A DNA stretch of 64,000 bases from Lachnospiraceae bacterium (GTDB lineage Bacteria; Bacillota; Clostridia; Lachnospirales; Lachnospiraceae). The notes under the pieces were generated by a model. It saw only the letters and a list, made by a program, of their open reading frames with translations. It was not told where the DNA came from and ran no database searches. Positions 40,015 to 49,079 of the stretch are shown here, piece by piece (within the stretch, counting starts at the first letter, position 1; every line of letters begins with the position of its first letter). Position numbers and translations under genes: made by a program. Location: the NCBI GenBank assembly GCA_019421365.1, contig JAHZFJ010000018.1:1-64000 (forward strand). Direction: 5' to 3'.

Positions 40015-41343
40015 ATGAAGGATAATATTTTAGGAACAGAAAAGATACCAAAGTTATTCATTACGTATTCAATACCTGCCATTATATCAATGCTTATATT
40101 AGGTACCCAAAGCATTATAGATGGATTTTTTGTAGGTAATTATGTTGGAGAAAGCGCTATGGCAAGTGTAAACATAGCTCAACCCTTTACTCAGTTAATT
40201 GTAGCATTTTTAATGGTAATTGTAATTGGATCATTAAGCTATATGGGACGGAGTTTAGGAGAAAAGGATATCATTAAGACGCAGAATATCTATAGAACAG
40301 CCCTTATCTTATTAATTACTATAGGTGGTGTTTTAACTATAGCCGGATTATTCTTTAGTGACCAAATTTCATTAATTCTGGGTGCTAATGGAACTTTAAT
40401 AGATGATTCGTCACTATATATCAAAGTAGTATCACTTTTTACTATTCCAATGTTTTTAATGACACAATTTGCATTTTCTAATAGGTTGTTAGAAAAACCA
40501 GAACTATATTTTAGAGGTATGCTATTAAGCTTAACTATCAATATCATATCAAATGTTATTTTAGTAAAATATATGGGACTTGGTGTCCTTGGAACTGCCA
40601 TCTCTACAGGTATTGCAGAGCCAATGGCTTTATTCTATGTAATATGGCCACATCTTAATAGAAAAAATGTAATCAATATTTTTGTTGGTAAATTCGATAA
40701 AAGTACAATAATGCCAGTCATTTCAAATGGAGCCTCGGATGGTATGACTTCAGTTGCTTCTGCCATTACAACTTTTTTATTTAATATGACCTTTATGAGG
40801 ACTTTAGGTGAAGTAGGCGTTGCATCCTTTACTGTTATAAGCTACATTAATCTCTTTGCAACCTTTATTATGTTTGGGATAGCAGATGGGGTAGGACCAC
40901 TTGTTAGTTACAACTATGGGGCTAAGAAATTCAAAAGAGTAAAAGAAGTTATGAGATTCTCATATAAAGTATCCTTTATAATTGGAGTAATTCTTGCTAT
41001 TACCCTCTTCGTCTTTGGAGAAAATTTAGTAGAACTTTTCGTTCATGACAACAAGGATATCGTAAAGATTGCTACTTTAGGTACAAAGATATTTTCCATT
41101 GGTTTCTTATTTAATGGATTTAATATTCTGAGTTCATCCTATTTCACATCAATTGGGCTAGCTAAAGAATCGTTAATTATTGCTTTGAGCCGAGGATTAG
41201 TATTTATAATAATCGGAATAATAATCCTACCTGTTGCTTTTAGTGATTCTGGAATATGGATGGTTATGCCTTTTGCAGAAATTTTAACTCTATGTGTTTG
41301 TTATCTTCTATTAAAAAGAGAAAAGAATTGTATGATAATCTAA
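40015..41343 (+). CDS. MATE family efflux transporter
   Basis: The product of about 442 residues is a 12-helix MATE protein: TEKIPKLFITYSIPAIISMLILGTQSIIDGFFVGNYVGESAMASVNIAQP (about 8-57) and the second-half repeat FNMTFMRTLGEVGVASFTVISYINLFATFIMFGIADGVGPLVSYNYGAKKF. MATE transporters expel drugs or metabolites in exchange for Na+ or H+. The reading frame is open from 39835, but ATG 40015 has AAAAGGAG and starts at the family N terminus; the upstream open frame overlaps the MerR gene and promoter. Regulation by the divergent MerR protein is likely. Confidence 0.9.
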   Translation: MKDNILGTEKIPKLFITYSIPAIISMLILGTQSIIDGFFVGNYVGESAMASVNIAQPFTQLIVAFLMVIVIGSLSYMGRSLGEKDIIKTQNIYRTALILLITIGGVLTIAGLFFSDQISLILGANGTLIDDSSLYIKVVSLFTIPMFLMTQFAFSNRLLEKPELYFRGMLLSLTINIISNVILVKYMGLGVLGTAISTGIAEPMALFYVIWPHLNRKNVINIFVGKFDKSTIMPVISNGASDGMTSVASAITTFLFNMTFMRTLGEVGVASFTVISYINLFATFIMFGIADGVGPLVSYNYGAKKFKRVKEVMRFSYKVSFIIGVILAITLFVFGENLVELFVHDNKDIVKIATLGTKIFSIGFLFNGFNILSSSYFTSIGLAKESLIIALSRGLVFIIIGIIILPVAFSDSGIWMVMPFAEILTLCVCYLLLKREKNCMII

Positions 41344-41382
41344 GAAGTTACAATAAGGTAATATAATAATATATGTATAATT

Positions 41383-41446
41383 TAGTAACAACCTCACTTA
41401 ATATAGATACTATTCTTCGCATCTATATTAAATGAGGTCGTTACTA
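41383..41446. terminator. Long bidirectional terminator
   Basis: TAGTAACAACCTCACTTAAT (from 41383) pairs along about 25 bases with ATTAAATGAGGTCGTTACTA (to 41446), followed by TTTTTTC. It separates the convergent MATE and DUF4179 genes. Confidence 0.8.
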
Positions 41447-41465
41447 TTTTTTCTGTTAGTTAATT

Positions 41466-42455
41466 TTATACCTGTTTAATTAGTATTTCTGTTCCATTAA
41501 TTCTAATAGCCTTAACACTACTCCAATCCATCTTCTTCGAAAAAGTATATATTCCTACATAATTACCTTCTCCGTCCAAATGAGCACCACAACCAGAGAA
41601 CCACTCTTCACTAAATTCCACATCATTACTAGTGGTACTATGATAAAACTCGTTAACAGATCCATCGAAAAATTCAAAAGAGATATCTATATTCGCATCT
41701 TTTTCAGTTACTTCAAGTAGCTTCCCATAAAGCGTAAACCCAAGTTCAGAATATTCCATTTCGTAAAAAGTTATTTCTTGCTCTTTAGTTGCTTCCACAG
41801 CAATATCTACTTTCTCTAACGTAGTTGTCTGTGGAATTTCAACTTTAATACAATCTCGGATTCCTTCTATAGAAAATTTTAATTCACACTTGTCCTGTTG
41901 TTTATTCGCATCATTAAACTCAAATGATACATACCGTATACTTTCTTTTTCTAATTCTTCCAACTCTCTAATGCCATATCCAACATCGCCAATATGTTCA
42001 AACTTTTTTATTATATTTTCATTCTTAAAGTTTGCCTTTGCCTCATCAGATTTTGCTTCCACAGATACCGTTACCCAACCTGTATTCGTATCAGAAGCAA
42101 TATCAATTACTGTTAGTTTATAATCTTTATTCTGAACAGATTCACCAATTGTTAATACTTCTGTTTCTGAAATACCCAGCATTTCCGTAATAATAGATTT
42201 GACCTCTTCACTAGCAAATGCGTAAGTTGTCACACTACCAATACACAATATTACGACTGCTACCATTGCTACTTTAGACAGCTTTTTAGAATACTTGAAA
42301 GTATTATCCCTATTTTCCTTTTGCACTCTCTCTTTAGTTTCTTGCTTTATCTTCTTGATATTTATATCTCCTTCACGATTTTGAATTGTCTCCATCTGCA
42401 CATCCTCATCCTCTAATTTCTTAAATAAGTTATGTATGCTAGTATTGATTTTCAT
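41466..42455 (-). CDS. DUF4179 membrane protein, probable anti-sigma factor partner
   Basis: The 329-residue protein has a charged cytoplasmic N terminus (about 1-75), one membrane helix (KVAMVAVVILCIGSVTTYAFA, about 82-102) and an extracellular C-terminal region with the DUF4179 pattern (IGESVQNKDYKLTVIDIASDTNTGWVTVSVEAK). Proteins of this type are encoded with ECF sigma factors and act as anti-sigma or signal partners. ATG 42455 has GGGAGG upstream and lies 17 bases inside the sigma-factor gene, so translation is coupled. The start 42485 gives 10 more residues but no ribosome site. Confidence 0.82.
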   Translation of the reverse strand: MKINTSIHNLFKKLEDEDVQMETIQNREGDINIKKIKQETKERVQKENRDNTFKYSKKLSKVAMVAVVILCIGSVTTYAFASEEVKSIITEMLGISETEVLTIGESVQNKDYKLTVIDIASDTNTGWVTVSVEAKSDEAKANFKNENIIKKFEHIGDVGYGIRELEELEKESIRYVSFEFNDANKQQDKCELKFSIEGIRDCIKVEIPQTTTLEKVDIAVEATKEQEITFYEMEYSELGFTLYGKLLEVTEKDANIDISFEFFDGSVNEFYHSTTSNDVEFSEEWFSGCGAHLDGEGNYVGIYTFSKKMDWSSVKAIRINGTEILIKQV

Positions 42456-42993
42456 AGTAGCCTCCCTTCTCAAATCTTTTGACAATTTCCTTTTTCCCTC
42501 GATAGATCTTTGATTTAACGGTAGATAGCGGAAGTCTAAACTTCTCTGCTATCTCCTCTAACTTAAATTCATAAAAATAGTAAGCGATCAGAATATCTCT
42601 GTCCGGATACTTAAATTCATCAAGCAACTTTCTTATAATCTCAACTTGCTCAGCCAACACGAAATCTTCTGCTATATCATTGACTTCAATTGTGATTATA
42701 TCTTCCTCAAATATACTATTATATCTACTCTTCATTAGTTTCTTCTTCGTCATATTCCTAGTTATCTGTGCAATATAAGGCTTTAAACTTTCTGTCTGAA
42801 TCAAATTATCTCTACTTTTCCAAACAGCATAAAATACATCGGATGAAATTTCCTCAATATCCTGATTCGTTAACAACGCCCCTCCTATACGGGTTGCAAT
42901 GGTGATTACATATGATAAATATTGTTCCATTAATACTGCAAGAGCTCTTTCACTGTTCTTTTTTAACTTTTTTATAATTGTACAATCTTTCAT
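42439..42993 (-). CDS. ECF-type RNA polymerase sigma-70 factor
   Basis: The protein of about 184 residues has sigma region 2 (ALAVLMEQYLSYVITIATRI and IEEISSDVFYAVWKSRDNL, about 15-75) and region 4 (PDRDILIAYYFYEFKLEEIAEKFRLPLSTVKSKIYRGKKEIVKRFE, about 130-175). It lacks regions 1 and 3, as in ECF sigma factors. AAAGGAGG lies before ATG 42993, preferred over 43008. Its 3' end overlaps the DUF4179 gene. Target promoters cannot be inferred; autoregulation is common. Confidence 0.87.
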   Translation of the reverse strand: MKDCTIIKKLKKNSERALAVLMEQYLSYVITIATRIGGALLTNQDIEEISSDVFYAVWKSRDNLIQTESLKPYIAQITRNMTKKKLMKSRYNSIFEEDIITIEVNDIAEDFVLAEQVEIIRKLLDEFKYPDRDILIAYYFYEFKLEEIAEKFRLPLSTVKSKIYRGKKEIVKRFEKGGYYENQY

Positions 42994-43106
42994 ATTACCT
43001 CCTTTCACCTAACAATACCCTGTATTCATATATAAAGTTTCATTTTATAAGATATTTTTTAGTATTTAAATCACTTGATGTTTGTCTACTCCTTTCAACA
43101 AAACAG

Positions 43107-43140
43107 AGCTAATACATCTTTCTAATCAATGCATTAGCCC
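43107..43140 (-). terminator. Terminator of the PadR-DUF1048 operon
   Basis: On the minus strand GGGCTAATGC pairs with GTATTAGCTC across a 13-base loop and runs into TGTTTTG. It lies 8 bases after the stop codon of the second DUF1048 gene. Confidence 0.6.
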
Positions 43141-43148
43141 TTACAGCT

Positions 43149-43499
43149 CTACTTATCATTCTCCGTTCCAAGTTTATTTAACATGTTACGATTTAATTTT
43201 TCACGGTAGTTATCGGTCCATTTTTTCGTGTCACGTATAAACTCGTCACAAAAACCAGCAACATCTTCTCCCGTCACTTCAAGAACATGCTTGCCATCTG
43301 CTGCGCTAGTTTCAAACAACTCGATCAATTCCTTCTGTGTCTTCACCATATCAGAGCCATCTCCTCCAGCGAATCCCCATATATACCCCTGTATTTTTTC
43401 AAATACAAACCTATAATCTTCTGGCAATGCTTCTATCCTTGCCATTTGCTCTTTATACTCTTTTTTATCACCAATTATTTTTTGAATAAATTTGATCAT
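43149..43499 (-). CDS. DUF1048 family protein, second copy
   Basis: The 116-residue protein IEALPEDYRFVFEKIQGYIWGFAG, DMVKTQKELIELFETSAADGKHVLEVTGEDVAGFCDEFIRDT is a DUF1048 member. These helical proteins are encoded with PadR regulators in Firmicutes; function is unknown. It is close in sequence to the preceding gene at 43502-43873 (shared ELFETSAADGKHVLEVTGEDV / ELFEISAADGRQVIDVIGSDV block), so the two are tandem duplicates. AAGGAGGGG precedes ATG 43499. Confidence 0.85.
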   Translation of the reverse strand: MIKFIQKIIGDKKEYKEQMARIEALPEDYRFVFEKIQGYIWGFAGGDGSDMVKTQKELIELFETSAADGKHVLEVTGEDVAGFCDEFIRDTKKWTDNYREKLNRNMLNKLGTENDK

Positions 43500-43501
43500 T
43501 G

Positions 43502-43873
43502 CTATCGCCCCTCCTTATCAAATTTTTCCTTAATCTCTTTATTTAATTTATCTCGTGCTGTTTCAGAATTAGTAATATATGCACTCATGAATTCATCACA
43601 AAACTTATCTACATCACTTCCAATGACATCAATAACCTGCCTTCCATCTGCCGCGCTAATTTCAAATAATTCTACTAAATCCGCAAACATAGTCGTATCT
43701 GTAAATATTTCCATGCTACCGCCAGGTGCACCAACAGTATACATATACTTCTGAATTTTTTTAAATGCAAAGCTATAATCTTTTGGCAATACATCTACCC
43801 TCTTCATCAGTTGTTTATATTCACGATTCTCATCAAAGTCTCCAATAATCAATTTAATAAAACTATCAAGCAT
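43502..43873 (-). CDS. DUF1048 family protein, first copy
   Basis: The 123-residue protein has VDVLPKDYSFAFKKIQKYMYTVGA and LVELFEISAADGRQVIDVIGSDVDKFCDEFMSAY, the DUF1048 pattern. It lies 4 bp after the PadR gene and 2 bp before its paralogue, forming a tight three-gene operon. GGGGGAATG precedes ATG 43873. Both copies keep the same conserved Asp/Phe positions, so neither is an obvious pseudogene. Confidence 0.85.
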   Translation of the reverse strand: MLDSFIKLIIGDFDENREYKQLMKRVDVLPKDYSFAFKKIQKYMYTVGAPGGSMEIFTDTTMFADLVELFEISAADGRQVIDVIGSDVDKFCDEFMSAYITNSETARDKLNKEIKEKFDKEGR

Positions 43874-43877
43874 TTTT

Positions 43878-44198
43878 TCATTCCCCCTTTAATTGGTTTA
43901 TTTTCGTAGAAACAAACTCCCATTTCTCCCAGAACTTCTTCAATTCCTCACGCCCTGCATCATTAAGCGTAAAAAACTTTCGTGGCGGTCCCATATCTGA
44001 TTTCTTTTTTGTTATTTCAACCAATTTATTTTTCTCAAGTCGTACTAAGATTGTATAAACGGTCCCGTCAACAACATCTGTAAATCCCAATGCATTTAGC
44101 CTTCTGGTAATCTCGTAACCATATATCTCCTCATGACTGATAATTTCAAGAACACAGCCTTCTAGTACACCTTTTAACATTTCTGTTATATTTTCCAA
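43878..44198 (-). CDS. PadR family transcriptional regulator
   Basis: The 106-residue protein has the PadR winged helix: LKGVLEGCVLEIISHEEIYGYEITRRLNALGF (about 9-40), VVDGTVYTILVRLEKNKLVEITKKKSDMGPPRKFFTLNDAGREELKKFWEKWEF (about 43-96). It starts with TTG at 44198 behind GAGGTGG. It heads an operon with two DUF1048 genes, a known association, and probably represses its own promoter, where a TACT...AGTA dyad overlaps the -10. Confidence 0.88.
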   Translation of the reverse strand: MENITEMLKGVLEGCVLEIISHEEIYGYEITRRLNALGFTDVVDGTVYTILVRLEKNKLVEITKKKSDMGPPRKFFTLNDAGREELKKFWEKWEFVSTKINQLKGE

Positions 44199-44241
44199 TT
44201 AAGCCACCTCTTCACTATCTAGTATTACTTACTACTGCTAT

Positions 44242-44270
44242 ATAGTAACACTTACTAGTTGTGATGTCAA
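44242..44270 (-). promoter_or_regulatory. Promoter of the PadR-DUF1048 operon
   Basis: Read on the minus strand: TTGACA (44270-44265), 17-bp spacer, TACTAT (44247-44242). The -10 lies within TACTATATAGCAGTA, a near-dyad at 44233-44247 that is a plausible PadR operator. Confidence 0.7.
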
Positions 44271-44365
44271 TATTTTTTCGTTTATTTTAACCCTATATTA
44301 TAAATAGGCACGTCCCTATCCATAGCAGTATGTTTTTAATTATCGGACGCAATTTCCTACAAAGC

Positions 44366-44394
44366 CAAAAAAGTAGGAGCATCTGCTCCTACTT
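44366..44394 (-). terminator. Terminator after the CcdA-thioredoxin fusion gene
   Basis: AAGTAGGAGC (44371-44380) pairs exactly with GCTCCTACTT (44385-44394) across a four-base loop. On the minus strand TTTTTTGG follows. Confidence 0.85.
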
Positions 44395-44413
44395 CTAAAA
44401 TTATATTATACCA

Positions 44414-45625
44414 CTATCTTTCACTTTCAATTAAACTCTTCATTGTTTCTTTATTCATTGCACCAGGAATATATCTTGTTATATATCCTTCTTTATTTAT
44501 TATAAATGTTGATGGAAATGCACTTATCCCATATCCATAAACCATTGAGGCGTTTTCATCTAAAACAACTGGGAATGTATAATTATTTTTTTCTAAGAAC
44601 TCTTTTATATGATCTTCTGATCCCTCTCTCCCCAGATTAGGTGATGCTACTCCAAGAATTACAACATCATCTTGATTTTTATTATACTCTTCGTACAGTT
44701 CTTCAATATGTGGCATCTCTTCTTTACATGGCGGACACCAAGTTGCCCAGATATTAAGGAAAACAACCTTCCCTTTATACTCACTAAGTGTATGAGCTTC
44801 TCCATACTGATCATATAGTGTGAAATCTATAGGTAACAACTCATTGTTTTCATCTTCGTTCACATCTTCATTATTTTCATCATTCTCATTGTTTTCAATT
44901 TGATTACTTTGATTTTGATAATTGTTTTTAACAGCTAATTCTCGATTTATATTAATAACTCCATTTATCAGCATAATTAATCCAGCAATTATAATAATAG
45001 CACCGCTTATTTTTTTAATTACATTCATATGCTTTTTAATTGCATCAAATCTTTTATAAAGTTTACTATAAAATATAGATGCAATTATAAATGGCACTAT
45101 AAATCCAATAGTATAAGTTAATATTAATAAATTCGATGTTACAATATTTTCTGTACTAGATGCCATCACAAGTACTGACGCCAAAATAGGCCCAATACAA
45201 GGTGTCCAACCGAAACTAAATGTAAAGCCTAATACAAATGCTGAAAAAGAAGACATTTTATTTTTCTTAACATTCAATCTCTTTTCTCTGTTTAACAAAT
45301 CAAATTTTATTATCCCTGCGTGGAATAATCCCATAATGATTATTATAAATCCACCTAAAATCATTATAATATTCTTGTTATTATTAAAGCGTGAGCTTAA
45401 AGCGTTTATTGATGAACCTAATATGAAAAATGTAGTAGATATACCTAATACAAACATTATAGTATTCTTTATTAATACTTTGCTCTTAAAATCCGAACTC
45501 CTTATATCATCTACACTACTATTAGATAGCATACTCAAATAAATTGGCAGTATAGGCAAAATACACGGCGAGAAGATTGATAAAATTCCCTCAACAAACA
45601 CTATAAAAAAATTAATATTTTCCAA
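44414..45625 (-). CDS. CcdA-TlpA fusion: membrane thiol transporter with thioredoxin-like domain
   Basis: The 403-residue protein is a fusion. Residues about 1-230 form a CcdA/DsbD-type membrane domain: FFIVFVEGILSIFSPCILPILPIYLSML with the Pro-Cys motif, GFTFSFGWTPCIGPILASVL with the second Cys, and seven hydrophobic helices. An Asn/Glu-rich linker (about 235-262) follows. Residues about 265-403 are a redoxin/TlpA domain with ATWCPPCKEE (about 294-303). It should carry electrons across the membrane to an extracytoplasmic thiol-disulfide site in one polypeptide. TTG 45625 is preceded by GGAG. Confidence 0.9.
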   Translation of the reverse strand: MENINFFIVFVEGILSIFSPCILPILPIYLSMLSNSSVDDIRSSDFKSKVLIKNTIMFVLGISTTFFILGSSINALSSRFNNNKNIIMILGGFIIIIMGLFHAGIIKFDLLNREKRLNVKKNKMSSFSAFVLGFTFSFGWTPCIGPILASVLVMASSTENIVTSNLLILTYTIGFIVPFIIASIFYSKLYKRFDAIKKHMNVIKKISGAIIIIAGLIMLINGVININRELAVKNNYQNQSNQIENNENDENNEDVNEDENNELLPIDFTLYDQYGEAHTLSEYKGKVVFLNIWATWCPPCKEEMPHIEELYEEYNKNQDDVVILGVASPNLGREGSEDHIKEFLEKNNYTFPVVLDENASMVYGYGISAFPSTFIINKEGYITRYIPGAMNKETMKSLIESER

Positions 45626-45666
45626 ACCATTTTCTCCTTTTTTTATTGTTACTATTTTTCAAGTTG

Positions 45667-46125
45667 CTAGATTCCACACCCTATTCCTATTAATATCTCT
45701 TCAAAAAGCTGATCTTCATCGATTTTATTAATATCCTCTACAACTCTAATTGCACCTACTAAACTATAATCAATAATTATTCCATAATTTATTTCTGTTG
45801 CTAATTTGACCGTAGTTGAAAACTTCCCATCTATATATTCCATGGGCATCATATCTCCATCGGTAGGGTCTATTATATATACATTTCTGTCTGTACTTAC
45901 TTCTTCTATATTAATAGAAAAATTGTCCTGAACCTTAGCAACGGTTACAAAACTATCTAACTGTTTCCCATTGTATTTTTTATTAATTACATTTTTTTCA
46001 CTTATTTCAAAGGAATAACCTGATACAATCTTCCTACTACTTTTTCTCGAGTTAACTACTATCCCTATAACTCCTGCTATAACAACTACTATTAGAATAA
46101 ATAGTATTATTTTTTTCCTCTTCAT
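45667..46125 (-). CDS. Membrane-anchored hypothetical protein upstream of CcdA-TlpA
   Basis: The 152-residue protein begins MKRKKIILFILIVVVIAGVIG, one N-terminal membrane helix, with the remainder outside the cell. The body has VTVAKVQDNFSINIEEVSTDRNVYIID and a C-terminal Gly-Cys-Gly-Ile, with a single Cys two residues from the end. No family is recognised. GTGGTGAT precedes ATG 46125. It lies 41 bp upstream of the CcdA-thioredoxin gene on the same strand, so it may be its substrate or partner; the terminal Cys makes that idea testable. Confidence 0.6.
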   Translation of the reverse strand: MKRKKIILFILIVVVIAGVIGIVVNSRKSSRKIVSGYSFEISEKNVINKKYNGKQLDSFVTVAKVQDNFSINIEEVSTDRNVYIIDPTDGDMMPMEYIDGKFSTTVKLATEINYGIIIDYSLVGAIRVVEDINKIDEDQLFEEILIGIGCGI

Positions 46126-46346
46126 CAAATCACCACACAATCTATATTTTCCAATGTAATATAGCTGATTTTTATAGATATCATATTATTTTTTATAATC
46201 CATTTCAACAGCCAGGTTTTACCACGCTACCGGTGAGTTAATCCTTGATTGATAATTTTAAATATTATATAAAATAGATTTGTAGAAATTATGTAGGCCG
46301 AACAAAAAGGTGCCAAAACACACTCTTTCACGGGAGCGGTCATAAA

Positions 46347-46387
46347 AAAAGACATCTGAAAACTATTAAAGATTTCAAATGTCTTTT
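46347..46387 (-). terminator. Terminator after the 2H phosphodiesterase gene
   Basis: AAAAGACATCTGAAA (46347-46361) pairs with TTTCAAATGTCTTTT (46373-46387). On the minus strand a TTTTTTT run follows. Confidence 0.8.
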
Positions 46388-46417
46388 CGAGGAAAAGCTC
46401 ACCGAGCCTTCCTCTCA

Positions 46418-46969
46418 CTATATGCAGTTGATGAGACTTACTTCCCCAAGGCTAGTGTATATCAACTTTCCTTGCTTATGCTCTGATTTCATCAAGCTAA
46501 CAGTTGTTACCTTCATGAATATGGGTGATATCTTTTTTGCAAAATCCTCCTCAACAAAGTTAGAACTCATGATGCATCTTCTTCCAAGTGTAATATGCGG
46601 GCTAAATGGCTTATCATCTACTGAAAATTTATTTTCTTTTAAACTTTGAATCAAGGTGTGTTGTAACTTGAATAATGCTTCATTATCCCGAATTCCACAC
46701 CAATATAAAAGTTCTCCATGATTGATAAATTTGCCCAGCCCGCCTACTTCTATATCAAAAGTCTCTCTCAAGGTAACAGTCTGATTCAACACCTTCATGA
46801 TATCCGGAATCCGACTCGAAGAAACTTCTCCCAAAAACGCAACAGTCAGATGTAGATTCGAAGTTCTGGTAAAATTACCACGAACAGATTCTTTACTCAA
46901 CTCCTGTATTGTTTTAGATAAATGCATATTAACTTCTGGTGTAAAATTAATTGCTATAAATAGTCTCAT
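46418..46969 (-). CDS. thpR: RNA 2',3'-cyclic phosphodiesterase (ThpR/LigT family)
   Basis: The 183-residue 2H phosphoesterase has both catalytic motifs, HLTVAFLG (about 40-47) and HITLGR (about 125-130), in the family spacing, and begins MRLFIAINFTPEVNMHLS. These enzymes open 2',3'-cyclic RNA ends or ligate tRNA halves in vitro. The ATG at 46969 matches the canonical N terminus; a GTG at 46996 would add nine residues without benefit. It follows the HD-domain gene on the same strand by about 40 bp and is ended by a strong terminator. Confidence 0.88.
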   Translation of the reverse strand: MRLFIAINFTPEVNMHLSKTIQELSKESVRGNFTRTSNLHLTVAFLGEVSSSRIPDIMKVLNQTVTLRETFDIEVGGLGKFINHGELLYWCGIRDNEALFKLQHTLIQSLKENKFSVDDKPFSPHITLGRRCIMSSNFVEEDFAKKISPIFMKVTTVSLMKSEHKQGKLIYTSLGEVSLINCI

Positions 46970-47012
46970 GTGATTATCACTTTCCACTTTGTACACTAGT
47001 AAATGTTCTCTG

Positions 47013-48914
47013 CTATATTTGAAATCTTTTTATAACCTCTTCACCGATTCGTTTACCGATGCTGCTTAACTGTTCTTCTCTATTTTCCTTTAAAACCTCT
47101 TCCTCATCTTTTGCCAAGATATAAATATAAAAGACTGGAAGATAATCGGAATCAAGTTGTAAGATATCAGCAATCCCACTGATATCTTTTAAGGTACAGA
47201 TGGTTCCCTTATTGTTATAGAAATAAATCGGGGAATCTAATCCTAATGATATTCGTTTAAATAAAGTAACCGTATCATAAGTCTTAAGATTAGTCACTAT
47301 ACGGTTTGTTTCCTCTTTGACGATTTCACTAACCATCTGTTCAAAAGACTCAATCTTCATTTCCTTACTATGTCTCGTAATAAAAGATAACACAAAGCCA
47401 GTAGAATTTTTCATCGTATTCTCTAACATTTGACGAATCAACTCTGTGGATTTTTCCTCATTAGGCATCTCATTTTCTTTCCTTAGAAAAGCTAAGATCT
47501 CGTCTTTGTGTTTTATTAACTCCAGCTTCACAGCATCATCAATAATCTTGAAATTCTCACTTCGCTTAATCAAAGAATGATAACGCTTGCTATTACGCAA
47601 CAATTCCGCTAGACGTTGTGCTAACACAAAATCCTCAGTACCTTCTTCAATCTCTTCATTATGATAATATTCGGTATAATAGATTTGTCTTAATACGGTC
47701 ATTAACCAGGAGTCATTCCATTGGGAGAGTGCATTAGCTTTAATTGTTGACTTTTTATCCCCTAGCGGGAACCAAAGTCCTGAGATGTCAAATGGTATCA
47801 ATACTTCGCTGTTACGCTGTGTTTCCGATACCGTTTCATTCAAATATTTCTTCACCAGATCTTTTACGATTCCTTCTAGAATGTAATCAGTTTTGATTAC
47901 TCTATGATGATAGATAATATCTTTATAGCTATTATATCTGCGCTTAACAAAATCCTCGACCGGGCTTACTGCTTTAATTGGAACACAGAAAAAAATCTCA
48001 CCATTTTCGACAAACAACTGCATATCATTAATAATTCTGCTATACTCAATCTTACCCGAATCCTTTCCCGAATTAATTACATCTCTCGTCACATAATCCA
48101 ATCGGTCTCCGTCCAAACTAGAATCAATAATCCTATGAAGATACTCGAATGCTCCATCTTCTGCAAAGATTCTTTTTACACTTTCTAATACAAGCAACTC
48201 AAATAAATTCTCATCGTATCTCTCATAATCTTCTGTAATTGGTGCAATAATTTTGCTTAAGATCCCCTCACTAATCTCATCACCCATTTGTTCGTGTAAT
48301 TTCTTATCGCCCTCGAAATATTTCGACATGATTTCTACAAATTCTTTTGCATTTGTTTCTTCACTAACTACTTTGTCTTTGTACTCCATATAAACGTCTT
48401 TCAACGCGTATTCCACAATATGACTGAATGGAGGATGTCCAATATCATGTAACAATGCTGCTGCCCGTATGGATTGAATGAGGATAAGATACATGCCTTT
48501 ATACTGATCCGGGATATTGTTCGGGATCAGGGAATGTCTCAACCTATCCAGTTCAATCTGAGGCATTGCCTCTGGTAATCTTCCACCTAATTTTTCTTCG
48601 CAAACATCCGTCTGCTGTCTCAATTTATATAAAATCGTGGTATATTCTCTATCAAAGATTTCAAAGAATTCACTCAACATAGAATCCGTTGTATTAAGGA
48701 CTGATTGGAAAAACATATCTGAGCAAAGTTTCATCGTACCAACGGAATGTTCAAATCGTTTGGTTCGATTAGCTGGAAATGTAAGATATACCGTAGAATT
48801 TTGATATACGTCATGGAGACGATTAAATCCAAGTGTTGAAACAATTCTTCTTTCATATTCTGTTAACGAAATTAATCCATGAATGGAATCATTCAAATAA
48901 ATGCCTTTTTTCAA
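47013..48914 (-). CDS. HD domain phosphohydrolase, dGTPase-like (YdhJ type)
   Basis: The 633-residue protein has an HD domain near the N terminus: LNDSIHGLISLTEYERRIVSTLGFNRLHDV, RFEHSVGTMKLC (about 50-61) and AALLHDIGHPPFSH (about 146-159) with the metal-binding His-Asp pair, plus DGDRLDYVTRDV around 268. This matches the dGTPase/SAMHD1-related HD proteins. The long C terminus has no clear motif. Activity on dNTPs is inferred. The start is TTG at 48914 with AGGAGG upstream. It is co-directional with the cyclic phosphodiesterase gene. Confidence 0.85.
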   Translation of the reverse strand: MKKGIYLNDSIHGLISLTEYERRIVSTLGFNRLHDVYQNSTVYLTFPANRTKRFEHSVGTMKLCSDMFFQSVLNTTDSMLSEFFEIFDREYTTILYKLRQQTDVCEEKLGGRLPEAMPQIELDRLRHSLIPNNIPDQYKGMYLILIQSIRAAALLHDIGHPPFSHIVEYALKDVYMEYKDKVVSEETNAKEFVEIMSKYFEGDKKLHEQMGDEISEGILSKIIAPITEDYERYDENLFELLVLESVKRIFAEDGAFEYLHRIIDSSLDGDRLDYVTRDVINSGKDSGKIEYSRIINDMQLFVENGEIFFCVPIKAVSPVEDFVKRRYNSYKDIIYHHRVIKTDYILEGIVKDLVKKYLNETVSETQRNSEVLIPFDISGLWFPLGDKKSTIKANALSQWNDSWLMTVLRQIYYTEYYHNEEIEEGTEDFVLAQRLAELLRNSKRYHSLIKRSENFKIIDDAVKLELIKHKDEILAFLRKENEMPNEEKSTELIRQMLENTMKNSTGFVLSFITRHSKEMKIESFEQMVSEIVKEETNRIVTNLKTYDTVTLFKRISLGLDSPIYFYNNKGTICTLKDISGIADILQLDSDYLPVFYIYILAKDEEEVLKENREEQLSSIGKRIGEEVIKRFQI

Positions 48915-49079
48915 GTCAAACCTCCTACTGTTGTTTTTTATCTATTATAAAGTATCTCCATTCAAAATTCTACTAATTCAACGTAATTGAGACTCTTCCA
49001 TTAGTAAATAAGATAAAGAAGTTTTACTTCACTAATGATAGCTATGAATTTTGCGTAATTTCTTAATAAACCAAAAATT

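Noticed and set aside
46227..46418. 63-codon minus-strand ORF
   Set aside because: It covers the terminator hairpin of the phosphodiesterase gene and has no ribosome site; not a gene.
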